Origin: Cordia subcordata
Taxonomy: Eukaryota > Streptophyta > Magnoliopsida > Boraginales > Cordiaceae
Direction of reading: 5' to 3'
NCBI GenBank assembly: GCA_028554755.1
Contig: JAPTOF010000003.1
Span: 4,506,501-4,570,500, forward strand
Length of the DNA stretch: 64,000 bases
This document shows, piece by piece, positions 23,051 to 35,022 of this stretch; within the stretch, counting starts at the first letter, position 1, and each line of letters begins with the position of its first letter. The notes beneath the pieces are model-generated. The model was given only the letters and a program-made list of their open reading frames with translations, was not told the DNA's origin and searched no databases. The position numbers were made by a program, and so were the translations under genes.

Positions 23051-23053
<3 letters not shown>

Positions 23054-24175
23054 TTGCATTTACTAATTTTTAAAGACTAATGAATTTGAAAGGCCTTGTA
23101 ATGTGTTTCTCTAACAAGTAAAATGAATTTTAATTAATATACAAAGTGAGACAGATTCATAATTTGTTTTCGTTGGAATTGAAAAATATAATTTAATAAA
23201 TATACGAATAATTTGTTATTAGTAGAAGTTATTCTATTTTTTTTAATATATGTATACATAAATATTCTAGGTCCGACAAGCCGACACTGGGGAGAAGAAG
23301 TCCTGTTAAGCCTCATTAGTTCCAGAAAATACATTAAATGCATGGGTATCGTTGCTTGAAAAAACAAAACACTTTCCTATATATTAATCAAATTAAATAA
23401 TATAGTCAATACTGGGGAAAATTTTCTAAATTCATTCTTGATGTAAGAGCAGATCTCTAAGTAAGTCAATATCTTAACAAATTTAGAGGGTGGTTGGCAA
23501 TGTTTATAAAAAGTTCGTAAAAGTTATTTTTTATTTTGAGTACTAAAATAAGTACCAAAATAAGCATTACAAAACACACTAGAGATTGCTCTTTTGGCCT
23601 AGTGGAAGTACTCTAACCTAGTTTAAGATTTCACAAATGGCTTCTTTTTTCTTTTTAAATTGAAATTCAAGTCTCATTATATTTTACCTTTATGCATTTT
23701 AAGTCCTAAAACCGAAAAGTATTGTTTTTATTACTTTTATCAATTTTCTTAACCCAAAAAAGGTCTAATTTGAGAGAAATTAAAACACAAACGAAAAATG
23801 GAAAAAACACTGGAGGTTTTATTACTTCAATTAGTCCCTATGTTCCTCGAGTATATCTCTTAGTCGTTGAGAAGGACCTATTTATTGCCATGCAAATTGA
23901 AACATGACATATTTATCTTTCTTACTGCACAGTTTTTACTCAAGTTTAATTCATTAAATAGTTTTACACCTATGTTAAACTTCAATAGAATAGAAATATT
24001 CAAAATCTTAAAAAAGCAAAAAATGATTAAAACGAGCAACAAATGAATTCTTTGGTGGGAATTTATATACTACATATGTTTGTTATAAACTCAAAATTTG
24101 ACAATTTTTATATCCATTTATGCACACTCAACAAACACACACAAATTGGTGGACGTTGCAATGTAGTTGGACTTC

Positions 24176-24860
24176 AAACTCATTTGGATTGGCCTTTTCT
24201 TTTCATGAAAAGTCAATTCTTTCATAATAAATATTTGATTTGATCTAAAAAGATGAAATTCTGGAAAAGGCTAAAATGCGTGCTACCCCCTTTGATGCTT
24301 GTAATTATCTGATCACCCTCCTATGTTTTAAAACTTACCACATTATTTTCCTATTCTTTTTAAAAGGTGACACGTTAACTCCCTAATGATTTATTTAATT
24401 AGCTGATTACTCCTCTATGATTTGTCTAATTAATTAATTACCTCCTATATTTTCAAAACTTACCACATTACTCGCTCGTACTTTCTAAAAGGTCGCACAT
24501 CACCTCTTTTCTCTATTAGTATCTAGTCATTGTTAGCTAGAATTTTATGTATTTTTGTAAAAATATATAACACATTATAAGTTTTAGTGCCTTTAGATAC
24601 AAAAAAGATGCTTATGATGCACAATAAGTTAATTTAAATGGAAAACATAAATGTAGGATATCATGTGCCGTCTTTTCAGAAGTAGAGAGAGTAATTAGTT
24701 AATTACACAAACCACAAAGAGTGATGTGCATTTTACCCATAAATAAAGAAAATTCAAATTCAGCTTTCTCCATGAACCAAAAATTTTAATTTTTCAAAGA
24801 AAAAATATTTTTTAAAAAATATTTAAAAATACTTCAAAAAAGGTAAACCCAAACAAGCCC
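24176..24860. mobile_element. Harbinger-like MITE, family A, split by a foldback insertion
   Basis: Left end AAACTCATTTGGATTGGCC, right end AACCCAAACAAGCCC, with TTC on both sides (24173-24175 and 24861-24863). The element is about three times the length of its relatives because a family C foldback element sits inside it. Confidence 0.7.
24272..24740. mobile_element. Foldback element, family C, nested in the MITE
   Basis: The left arm AAAATGCGTGCTACCCCC continues through CTCCTATGTTTTAAAACTTACCACATTA. The right arm is the inverse, ending GTGATGTGCATTTTACCC. It is homologous to 9584-10045 and inserted after AAAAGGCT of the host MITE. Confidence 0.65.
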
Positions 24861-25300
24861 TTCCTCCAATTTTTGTTTTTGTTCGAATAATTAATCTTTC
24901 AATAGATACCAAAGAGTATGCAATACAATAAAAGCATCATGATATACCAGAAATAGGTTGGTAGATGCCAAATTCTCAAGCAAAGCGTGACGAATTTTAA
25001 CATACCAATCAATCCTAAAGTAATAAATTGTTTTTAGAATTACTTAGCTACCCAATGTGTTGCTGGGGCGTCGTGCTCTTTTTCTTCTGATTAGTTGGAA
25101 AAGAACATGATCGAACTCACACATAGCGGATTAGTGTCATTTATGTTGTGTTTGTCCTACACTTATTTGGTATTTTAAATCTAAAAAATATACAAGTTTA
25201 TATATTTTTTAGATTTAAAATTTCAGATAAGTATATAACTAACACAACATTATAATACAATGATTTTTCGGTTACTTCCAACATTATTTCTTCTCGAGAA

Positions 25301-25808
25301 TAGGAGTGAGATTTCGATTACAATCGAATCAAATTGAATTTCAATAATTAATCAAGATCTAAATTTGCAAAAATAATCAATTGAAATCACGCCGAATTAC
25401 TTTAATAACCAAAATTTATTAATCAGATTTTTTCGGTTGGTTCGGTTAGTACGCAAAATAACTACATTTAAAACAAAAAGTGATAACCGAATTCCTAAAA
25501 CTACATAATTATAACTGAGCTTCCAAAATGAGTTGAATAATCGAATTTACTGAAATTAAAATTAACATATATAAATGAAGTTATAACTGAAACTTCCAAA
25601 AATTTGGATAATTGGGTATTTCAGGTAAAGCCCAAAATTTACAAATACTATGAGTACGTAACTGAATCTGAAACCGAATCAATTTACTTTTTAATAATAA
25701 AAAACTGAATTAAAAACAATTAAATAATCGAATCAAAATGCTTTTCCAGTTTGGTTTGATATTTCAGATTGTTGATTAATAGTCCAAAATTTGCTCACCG
25801 CTACTCTA
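25301..25808. mobile_element. Possible hAT-type MITE
   Basis: The left end TAGGAGTGAGATTTCG and the right end (read inverted) TAGAGTAGCGGTGAGCAAATT resemble the GGGGTGAGCAAAATTCGGTT termini of plant hAT MITEs. TTCGGTTGGTTCGGTTAGT is inside. No clear target duplication. Confidence 0.4.
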
Positions 25809-25985
25809 AACATAACTAATTAAAAATGTTTCATATTGACCCCTAAAGAAAACATCACCATTTCACTATCTCTAAGAGGGATCTCAAACACATTGTGGAA
25901 AACATACATAGCATTTTCATCTCAACTTAGGAAGATCGGAGACAGAGCTACAGATCGAGCTGCCAAGAATAAAAGAGCAAACTGC

Positions 25986-26250
25986 ATGTCTTCCTTTAGA
26001 CCAGTTTATTAATGTAACATTTCACTAGCAAGTATATTAATTTCTACCTCGAGGGGGAGTATACTAATTTCTAACCACGACGGGTTCGTTAAATGATAAA
26101 TCAATTAACGCATGAGCAAGTCTTCTTTTAGACTAGTTTGTCAGTATAACATGTCAATAGCATGTATACTAGTTCGTAACCTCGAGGGAAAGTATACTGA
26201 GAGCCTAACAGGCTTTGCTTATTTTATTGCTTATAAATATCTAAAAAAAA
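25986..26250. repeat. Tandem repeat, ~132-base unit, two copies
   Basis: Shared blocks are GTCTTCCTTTAGACCAGTTT / GTCTTCTTTTAGACTAGTTT (25988 and 26120), TAACATTTCACTAGCA / TAACATGTCAATAGCA, and CCTCGAGGGGGAGTATACT / CCTCGAGGGAAAGTATACT. The purine tract CGAGGGGGAG could come from an old LTR retrotransposon, but no LTR was found. Confidence 0.6.
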
Positions 26251-26314
26251 TACTCTTATATACTTTTTATTATTTGTAGCTTGTAAGCTCTAAATAAGCT
26301 TGCCAAATAGGCTT
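26201..26314. mobile_element. Small Tourist-like MITE, family B
   Basis: Ends GAGCCTAACAGGCTTTGCTT and AAGCTTGCCAAATAGGCTT. The GCTTATAAATATCTAAA core matches the other family B copies. The target duplication is not evident. Confidence 0.5.
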
Positions 26315-27245
26315 TAGCTCTAGCCTTCAGGGACTCGCTAAAGGGTAAAATCATCGAGGCGTGAATAGAAATTTTATTCATGTCTAGAATTAGAAAAAGT
26401 TAAAATAAATTCTATGTCCAATTAAATTGAATGGTACTTCTTTGTAATGAGGCCAGTTTAGAAGCATAAGTTATATCCTTCCTTAATCTTATTTCTCAGC
26501 ATTTCTCCCACCCAGAGATTAAAGGCTTAAGAATTTCTTCAGGTCCATTCCCCTCTTTCTATTTTCCTCAATCCAAACAGGGGATTAATTTCAACAGGGA
26601 AAGCATTTCCAAAAGAAAAAGGAAACAGGGAAAAAAGGCTTTAGAAAAAAATTAAAAAAAAAGGAAATTTTTTGGGTGAGTAAGCAAAAAGCAAAAAATA
26701 AAATAAACAACAAATTCAGCTGAATGAGGACCCACTAAGCTAGTAATGATTAGAAAGAGATTTTTGGCCTGCACTGTGCCCCCAGTTCTTGCTTCCCAGA
26801 GGGGTGCACTTTAACTGAACAAAATTTGCAGCTTGCATTCAATTTGCACTCCTTTCAATTTTCTCTTCCTTTTGCATTCTTTTATTTTATTTTATGTTTT
26901 TTCCTGTTTAACCTTTTTTTCACTGAGCTTTATCAATTCTCATAAGCCATAGCTCACAAGAAACAACCAAAAAAAAAGAAACTTGTCTTTTTCCTTTGGG
27001 TTTAGTCCAAATCTTAGTACCAAAACCATAATAGGAATCTGTCAGCAAATGGGGCCTATTTTATGTAGCTCTTTGGCTTTCTTCGGAAACCATATCATGT
27101 GATCAGAGCTTCATGGTCAAGTGGGTGTGACTTCTTGTTGTAGCGTTCTTGCAAGAATATACAGTACTAGGTTAGCAACTCCATTACCTTGCCACCTTTG
27201 CTTGTGTTTCAATTGCTGATAAAACACAGGAAAGATACAAACTTT

Positions 27246-27971
27246 GTAAGTTGATTTGTAAGTTTTGTTAATTTCTTGAAAGGACCAATTGTTACTTGTG
27301 TTTGTAATTTATTGCAATTTTATTGTGTTTTTGATTTCTTAAAACCATTTTGATGTCTATATATTCTTCTTTTTCTTTTTTTCTGATTTAGTTTCTTTTC
27401 TGTTGTGTGTGTGTATGTGTGTGTTGGAGGTGGGCGAGTGGATATGAGATTTCAGCTTTTTTAGCTTTAGTTGTGGTGTTAACTGTGTTTTGCTTTTGTT
27501 AAGAATATTTGGAGGAGAGAATGAAAGATTGCAACTTTAGCATGATTTTGAGGTATTAAGTCTGAGAATTTGCTTTATTTGGAGTAATTATACTTTTGTT
27601 GAGTATTTATGAAGAATTGTGTTACTCAAGTTTCAGACATAATTAGCTTTTTGACTGGTTTTCAGTTGTTGATTTTGTTATTTTGGGATAGTTGCATAAT
27701 GATGAAAGCACTATCTTTGATTCTGTTATTATGGTAAAAAGCATTATCTTTGATTTTGTTGTTGTCTCTGTCTGCTCTGAACTGTGCTTTGTCTTTGATT
27801 CAGTTGCTTTTTCGAGACTAATGAGATTCTATCTGTCCATACAACTCAACCTGGGATAAAAATAAAACAGAATTAAAAAATTAAAGATAATAGATTCTGG
27901 CATAGTTTATACTTCTAGCAGAAGTATGTAGTTTTCTTTTGTTTTGACATTGTTGGACATATTTGTTGCAG
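27246..27971 (+). other. Probable 5' UTR intron of the ABIL gene
   Basis: A donor ACTTT|GTAAGTTG at 27246 and an acceptor TTTGTTGCAG ending at 27971 bracket a T-rich 726-base stretch. The exon resuming at 27972 contains the ATG 33 bases later. No upstream ATG-containing frame would replace the start. Transcript evidence is needed for the donor. Confidence 0.5.
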
Positions 27972-28004
27972 GATAAATACTTGATAGCTACTGGTTAGTT
28001 CTTG

Positions 28005-30894
28005 ATGGAGACATCAAGTTCAACAGCTTCAACGCCTCTCCCTCGAGAACCATCTGATTATGATGAGATATCTATGCAGCAAAATGGGATCTTCTCCGAT
28101 AGTCTTGAGGTACCCTTTGTGGTCCTATGCCTTGATTTAGCTTCCTAATGGTTTCCTGAAATAGTATAGGTTTCTGATGCAGCATTCGGCAGCACTAAAT
28201 TTAGGTTGAAATTCAGCAAACTTAATTCACATTCCAAATAATTTGTTTTCATATTGGAATTTTAAAGCTTAACTTATTGATCTCGAGAAACTCTTCAAAT
28301 ACTTTTTTGGAGATGATGAAGTTGCTATTTATCTGAATCAATAATATAAATATCTTTTCTGAAGAATTTAGCAGGAGATGCCTGGAAGTGATTGTTTCCT
28401 GAACAGAATGTTGACTGCTAAGACATTAATGACCATGCTTGGTTAATTTTCTGGGTACGAAAATAGCTTAGTGGATTTCTAAGTATTTGGAGCCATAATT
28501 GAATTTGAGAGAAGCATACAAGATTGCAGTCTCAAATCTAGTATACTCCATTAGAAACTTCTTCACTTTTGTTTCTTCATTACAGTTTGATTCATGGTGC
28601 TAAGCCTTTTCATATTAGATGGTTAATCAAGAAGATAAGCAAACAAAATTTATGAAACTTGTTCCTTAACAATTTTTCTTGCCGTGTTCAGGATTTGAAG
28701 AATCTGAGGAAACAATTGTACTCAGCAGCTGATTATTTTGAATTATCACACACCATTGATGACCAGAAACAGATGTGAGTTCTTTCAAGTTATTTGAGAG
28801 AAAAAGTCAAGCTTTAAATTCAACTTCTTTCTGTTACTCCTGTTAAAGTGTTTCTCTGTATGTACAGAGTGGTAGATACTTTGAAAGAGTTCGCCATCAA
28901 AGCTCTTGTAAATACAGTGGACCACTTGGGTTCGGTGACATGTAAGGTAAATGATTTTGTGGACGAAAAAGTTGGTGAAGTGACTGGAACAGAGCTTCGC
29001 GTATCTTGCATAGAGCAGGTAAGCATGATCTCCAAACTATTCAGTAAAATATTTAGACCGGTTTTCAATGTTCCTGCCAAAGGAGATCAATAAAAAGAGA
29101 CAAGACCTTAAGCAAAGAATATAATAGTTCCTTCAAACTATAACTGATATCTCCTGATGAGTATCAGATCAGCTCTATTGTCATCAAACTTAAAACTTTT
29201 AAATTGATGAGGAAGATGATCTCTGAGACTAATACTTCTACAAGAAAGATATAGGAATAGGTTGTGATATCAAATTTAGTAGATACCTCCTTAAATCAGA
29301 ATATTTGAGAGTCCTCTAGAAAGCTAAAGGTAACTTACTCCTGGCATATGCCCATAAGCAGGAAGCACAATGATCATCATGCTCTCAGATTTTCTCCCAC
29401 CTGTGGATAAGTTGGGGAACCATAGTGATCTGACTTCACGAGAGAACAGCAATAGAACCATGAACATTTAGATGTTGGACTAGCTGGTTATAAGCTCCTA
29501 TTTCACATTAATATCATGAATGCGTTAAGCTGGACTTCTTGCTAGTAAATGACCAGAAAAACTGCTTCTCCTGATCTTGAGAGGACAACATACACATGTT
29601 GATAATTCCTTTTTATGTGAAACTTAGAGGATACGGACATGCCAGGAGTATATTGATCATGAAGGATTGTCTCAGCAATTGCTGGTCATAAATACTCCCA
29701 AGTACCATAAAAGATATATTGTTCCAGGTATCAATCCATTATGTTCCTTGGAACTTTTTCTACGCAGCTTTTCATTATTTTCCATCTCTGTAATGGAAAT
29801 GGAAGACTGAAAGTTTACTACCTTTTCAATTATTTGTTTAGTTGGAGAGACCACGTGCGTTGCCAACATCACAAAGGAAAAGTACCTTGGACATGGCATG
29901 GATCCTGTAGATGGCGGGCATCAATTTAGAAATGGTAAGCTGTCTCTCATGCAATATTCTGTATCGATCAATTTTATAGCTTTAAAGTAGAACTTACAGA
30001 ATAATTCTATTAATGAACTTTTTTTTTCTTGAAGTTGTTCGAACTGCTACTAGAGAAACTCCATCATCTAAAGTCAGGTAAATTCTCCCTAGGGTCTTCT
30101 TTGGTTCATCAAATGATGATCTTCAAAATACTGGGGCATGATTATGTTCTGCATCTTGCAGGAAGGTTCGGTCACCATCACCTACACCGAGGGCGTCTCA
30201 ACAGCCTGAAAATTTTAAATTGTCTGGGACAATACCCAAAAGAGAATTAGGTTTGTTTCCCATCAGCATTTGGAGCTGCTTTCTTTTTTAATGCCACCAA
30301 CATCCTGAAAAATAAATATTCTCTTTGACATAATTTTATCTTGTACCTTCCTTCCTGATACTAACACTAGTAGCTTTTGTTATTAATGTTCTTCGTGGAT
30401 GATGAGTCAGAAAAGCGAGCAGTTTCGCCACGTCGGTTTCCTCATTTACGCTCTGCATCCCTTTCTAGTCGGTCCACGACACCAAAAAGTTCTCGGCCAA
30501 CCACCCCAAATCCATCTCGGCCTACAACTCCAAACCCTTCCATTGGAAGACGACAGGTAGCACTATTTCTTTCTTCTAAATGCAATAAACGAGTAATCCA
30601 TGCATGTTTAAGTCTTCCTTTTTTCGAGAAAACTTCCTTAAATTGTTCGTCTTTTTCTTTTGAGAATGTTAAAATTGCTGTGCTTAAAGTTTACAGTCAA
30701 TTCTTTTTTCTCTTTCCCAGTATCCTTCCCAGCCTCAAAAGTCAGCTTCAATGCGATTCCCTTCTGAAGGAGAAAACCAGAAAGACGTCAACCAAATCCC
30801 CAGCAAGGGCAAACGTCTTCTCAAGGCGTTGCTCACGCGACGCAGGTCAAAGAATGATGAGCTGCTATATACTTACATTGATCAATACTCATAG
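28005..30894 (+). CDS. ABIL: ABI-like protein, SCAR/WAVE complex subunit (327 aa)
   Basis: Subunit of the WAVE/SCAR complex that activates ARP2/3 actin nucleation in the cytoplasm. Exons: 28005-28109, 28692-28774, 28868-29018, 29628-29727, 29842-29934, 30035-30077, 30162-30250, 30411-30556 and 30721-30894; all phases close and the total is 984 bases. Seen: [12 protein letters not shown] then [17 protein letters not shown] and [16 protein letters not shown], the conserved N-terminal helical Abi homology region; [20 protein letters not shown] and [11 protein letters not shown] follow. The middle is Ser/Pro/Thr-rich with tandem SRPTTPNPS repeats. The C-terminus [15 protein letters not shown] ... 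YTYIDQYS is typical of plant ABIL2/3. Animal Abi proteins end in an SH3 domain, which is absent here as in other plant ABILs. The exon 8 acceptor (GAGTCAG|AAAAGCG) was chosen by phase and is the least certain boundary. Confidence 0.93.
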
Positions 30895-31474
30895 CAAAAA
30901 TCAAAACACAAGAAGGACTGGGGATTCCAGAAGTGCAGGAATCACCCAAACTGCCTTTATAAATTCTCTCTTTATACTTACTTTGTAATATCTGCCTTTT
31001 CTTTCTGTTCATCTTCTTTTTTCTCTTATTATTATTGTTATTATTATTTTAATCAAATTTCAATGAGAAAAACGATTTTCGCGTACTTGTCGATTTGCTT
31101 TGGAGAAGTTGAATGATCTCATTTTCTTGACTGCCAATCTATAGTCTAACTTATTTCCTTCTGGAACTCTTAGATGGATATCCAGAAAATAAGACAATTT
31201 TCAGTAAGTGCAAGTGATGTTATCAATATCAGATTCACGTGGTCTGATAATATAATAAAATAAGAAATGTTTCGATGTGATTTCATTTGGTTTATTTCAA
31301 TGGAAATTCCTAAAATTCTCTTCCTTATGCAAATAATTTGCACTAATGCTGTGCATTCTCAACTTCAGGCTCCTCTTCAAAACGTTTTCTGAGTGCATAA
31401 TCCTTAAAGTTTGCGATTATTATCGTTAATACCCATGTATCTTAAATTGATTTTCTATCTGTATCTATAAATGG

Positions 31475-31708
31475 AAAAATTTTCACAATTAGTGCCCCGT
31501 TGTCTTCTCATTTTCTCAAATTAGTCCTAATTATTTAAAAAATTCAAATTACTCTTCGATATTTCTTATAGTTGAATTAGTTCTTATTGTTCAGAAATAT
31601 TTATACTAGTCTTAAATATATCACAAAGATAGTCAAATTAGTCCAATTGTTTAAAAAAAATTATATTAATTCTCGCCGTTTCACAATACTCAAATTAATA
31701 CTTATTTT
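31475..31708. mobile_element. Foldback family D, partial copy
   Basis: TTTTCACAATTAGTGCCCCGTTG starts the left arm, with CAAATTAGTCCTAATTATTT and similar units following. The mirrored right arm is missing. Confidence 0.45.
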
Positions 31709-33548
31709 TGGGCCTAGTTAACGGGCTAGGTACATTCTTAACTGGCCCGGTCCTATAACATTTAAGGATTATGGGCCTGGGTCAACTCAACCCTGGGCCC
31801 CTTGATTGGCTTTCAGTCTGCCTCTTTCCCAACTTGAGCAATTATTGATTTTGGCTTCGATTGCCACATCGGTTACATTTTCTAATCTAATCACGACATT
31901 ATCTATTTCACAGCATACTAAAGCAGAGTTACGTTGAATTTTTGGTTTTTCGCTCAAACATAAGTCATTCTTACTGTGACGTGTGGTGCTCCATCCATCC
32001 GTTACTTGCACAAAGGATGAACGGCTAGGATTAAATTTCTTTCAATGAGGCGTATAAAATAAGCCATCACCACGCAATCTTTTTGGGCAAGCTTTGTTAT
32101 TTTTCTTTCGTGAGTTGTATGAAATAAGCCATGAACACCCAATCTTTTCAAACGAGTTTTGGGTCATAAATCTTTTGTCAATACTTTTCATTCAATTAAA
32201 TGGGTGGTTAAAATGAAAATTACAAAAGTTAGTAAATATTGATATTGGTATGGCTTAAATATTTCAATTCTAATAAAATAACAAATGACTTTGGAACCTT
32301 TTGATATGATTATGTGTGACAATGCTTTTTTCCAACTATGTGAAACTAAAATTATAATAATTAGGACAAATTTATCATATCCAATTATATTTATCATTTA
32401 TTTTAATTATGATAACATTTTTATTTATGCACTTTGTTATAACAAAATTTATATCATACCCCTGCATCGAACAAGTTAAACGCCGGTTTATGGCTAAAAC
32501 CAGGCTACTTAACTTGCTTGACTGGTACTGAATTGTTGTCTTTTTTTTTTAATTTCCCGTCTCATAATCGTGGACTATGTTGTATGGTTGGAAATTCTTC
32601 GTAATAAAAGCATATTAGAATATTCCACTAGCATATTACTCGGTTGGCTCAAAGTGTTGTAAAATACTTATTGATTGATCACCAAAAAGAAATATAAGGT
32701 GGTCTATCATTAAAACCATACCCAAGAATCTTTCCTCTTTCATCTCTAACTCAAACCATGTTTTATAAGGTTTGTTCTGCCATGCCCCCCTTCTTGCGGC
32801 ATGATTAATATTCTTCTTCATTCCATTGACAAGCTCCAGCCTCCATGCATGTTTTCCAGGTTTTTATTTTTAACCCCAATCCCTTCTTTTGTGAAATTCA
32901 TGTATTCAAACTTAGATAATCACGGTTACAAAAAGTAGTATCGATTACTTGAATTATTCCTTGAACCACGTTTCTTTTCGACATCTTTCGCCAACTTGCT
33001 CATTTTTCGATGTTCCATGTGTTTATATACAAGTTTTTTTTTTTTTTCTTTGTTGTGATAAAAGAAATTCAATTAGTAGGGTCCGATTACCAAATGAACC
33101 AACAGGGCCTGAAATCTTGGTGCACAGCACATCTCTAAATTGAGTACCAGATAAGTTAAGAATACTTAGCCAAAGTAGGGAAACTTAGATAGAGCTCGAA
33201 TCATGTGTCGTTTCCTACCTCGGCTCGGGACATGCCTAAGGGATTTTGTGTACAAGTTTTTGTTTAGTGAAACTGGTTGATAACAGTGCATGGGGAATGC
33301 TTGTGTTGCCAACGGCTGAAGACTTTAACGTGTACGCATAAACCAGGTAGGCATGCATGGTTAAGTATAGAGGGCTTACAAGCAAGGGCGGATGCATGAA
33401 TTTTTGTTGTTTTTATTCATTAATTTTTTTGTCACTGAAAAAACCAGAGCCACTGCCTCCTCGAGTTAGCTATATCATTTCCAAAATATTCTAAATCCGT
33501 TCCTGACTTCGACCCCAAGAGGGTGTCCTGTTATATATTTTATCCAAT

Positions 33549-33737
33549 CCACATCCAATTTGAATTGATTATTACTTTTTATAAGCTGAAATTTTCTAGC
33601 TTCAAAAAATGTCAAACTTAAGCTTTTTTAGATCTTTAATTTATTTTGAAAATCAGGCTAAATAATCATTGCAAAACGATGTATTTTTTCCGGTAAATGT
33701 TTTTCATGAAAAGAAAAGTGAATTAAATGGACACTAA
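33549..33737. mobile_element. Decayed Harbinger-like MITE, family A
   Basis: CAATTTGAATTGATT on the left, ATAAGCTGAAATTTTCTAGC in the core and AGTGAATTAAATGGACACTA on the right are degenerate versions of the family A parts. Confidence 0.35.
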
Positions 33738-35022
33738 GTATTTCCAATGTTAAAGTCGAAGTTAATTCATTTGTTGCAGGCCGGAATAGATGCCTAATGA
33801 AGTCATAGGCGTAGATCACGCACGCATCAAAAGCAAAAGAGGTAAGCAAAGTATCAACCTTGTGCTTGTTTCCTACACCTTGTGCTTATTGATTCTTTTA
33901 CTCGCTTTTAATCTGATGTTATTTGGACTATAAAAACACTAATATTAATCTTAAACATGGTGACATAGAGCATCGAAAGATTAATCCCATCTGTTTATTC
34001 CCACTGTTTGGAGGCCTGATATCTTCCTTCATGATTAAAAAGTTAAAAGGTGCCACACAAGATTTAACACGTGCCGATTTGGAATTTTTCCCAAGTGTTA
34101 ATATAATACATAATTCACAACCATAGGAGTATATCTTTTTTAGTGTGTACTAGTTAAATTTTTATACTAAAAACAAATAGATTCTTAGACGAAAGATGTG
34201 TATGGTGTGCAAGTCCCACACGCGTTTTAGATATGGTTGTTTGGAAACACAAAAGTTTTAAAGACTTCGCTTTAAAAGAATCTTGTGAAATCTCCGCAAG
34301 CTGCATAGCTCGCTTGCTAATGCTGCATCTGCCACTGAGATGCAACGTCCGCTTGATGCCAGTGTCTGTGTGATAATATGAAAATTGTCTTCAGTTCTTG
34401 AAGATAATTGCAAGCTCATAATATAGAAAATGGACATGCCAAGTGCCCAAGATGGACAAAACACAAAATGGTGACTAAAACTTTTGTTCTTCAAGAACAT
34501 TATTAAATTATGTTACAACTATCAAAACTGAATGCATAGAAGAATATTACTAACAGTTGGAGTATGCAGTACAGCTGAAAATCAGCAAATAAATTTCTAC
34601 CCTTAAGGTGCATATAAAAATGGCAAAGGGCAGAAAAATGCCGCCTATCAGGCCTTTCTGCTGGATGGGCTTTTGCATCAGAGTAGAAGTAGTTTCGTCA
34701 AAATCGGGTTATCTCGCCATTTTTCTTTTGTTTTCTTTTATTGGTGGTGTCCTTCATCATTGCTTCTCTGAGAATAAGAATTCTTGGCATCAAACTGATT
34801 CCTTCAGTTCCTTGTATGTTTGTGCATTACATATATACGGTATCATCAGTGAGTGCTTGTATCATGACAAGCCACGTTACTGGGAGTACATAAAACGAGT
34901 TCCCTGCGAAAGAAAACATGTGCTTCGTCTTGTTTTAGTCCTGGGACATGCTACAACAACCAGTCAGTTGGGCACGAAAAAGAATAGAGAGGCAGCTTAC
35001 CAGTAGACAGACTTTGCCACGG

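Larger units (their letters stand above)
15063..26900. other. Long transposon-rich intergenic region without a gene
   Basis: About 12 kb of AT-rich DNA holding hAT, Harbinger-type and foldback elements, microsatellites and a 132-base tandem repeat, listed separately. No open frame beyond about 110 codons, and the longest ones fall inside transposons. Between listed elements I see nothing supportable. Confidence 0.7.
30895..35022. other. Intergenic region between convergent ABIL and hydrolase genes
   Basis: Contains the ABIL 3' UTR (an ATT-rich stretch near 31030), a foldback fragment, a decayed family A MITE and the 3' UTR of the minus-strand hydrolase gene on its right side. The 132-codon plus-strand frame at 34608-35006 lies antisense to that 3' region and resembles nothing I know. 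Confidence 0.6.

Noticed and set aside
30377..30988. 203-codon open frame at the ABIL 3' end
   Set aside because: It reads through an intron (30557-30720) and leaves the true frame; only the part 30411-30556 is ABIL coding.
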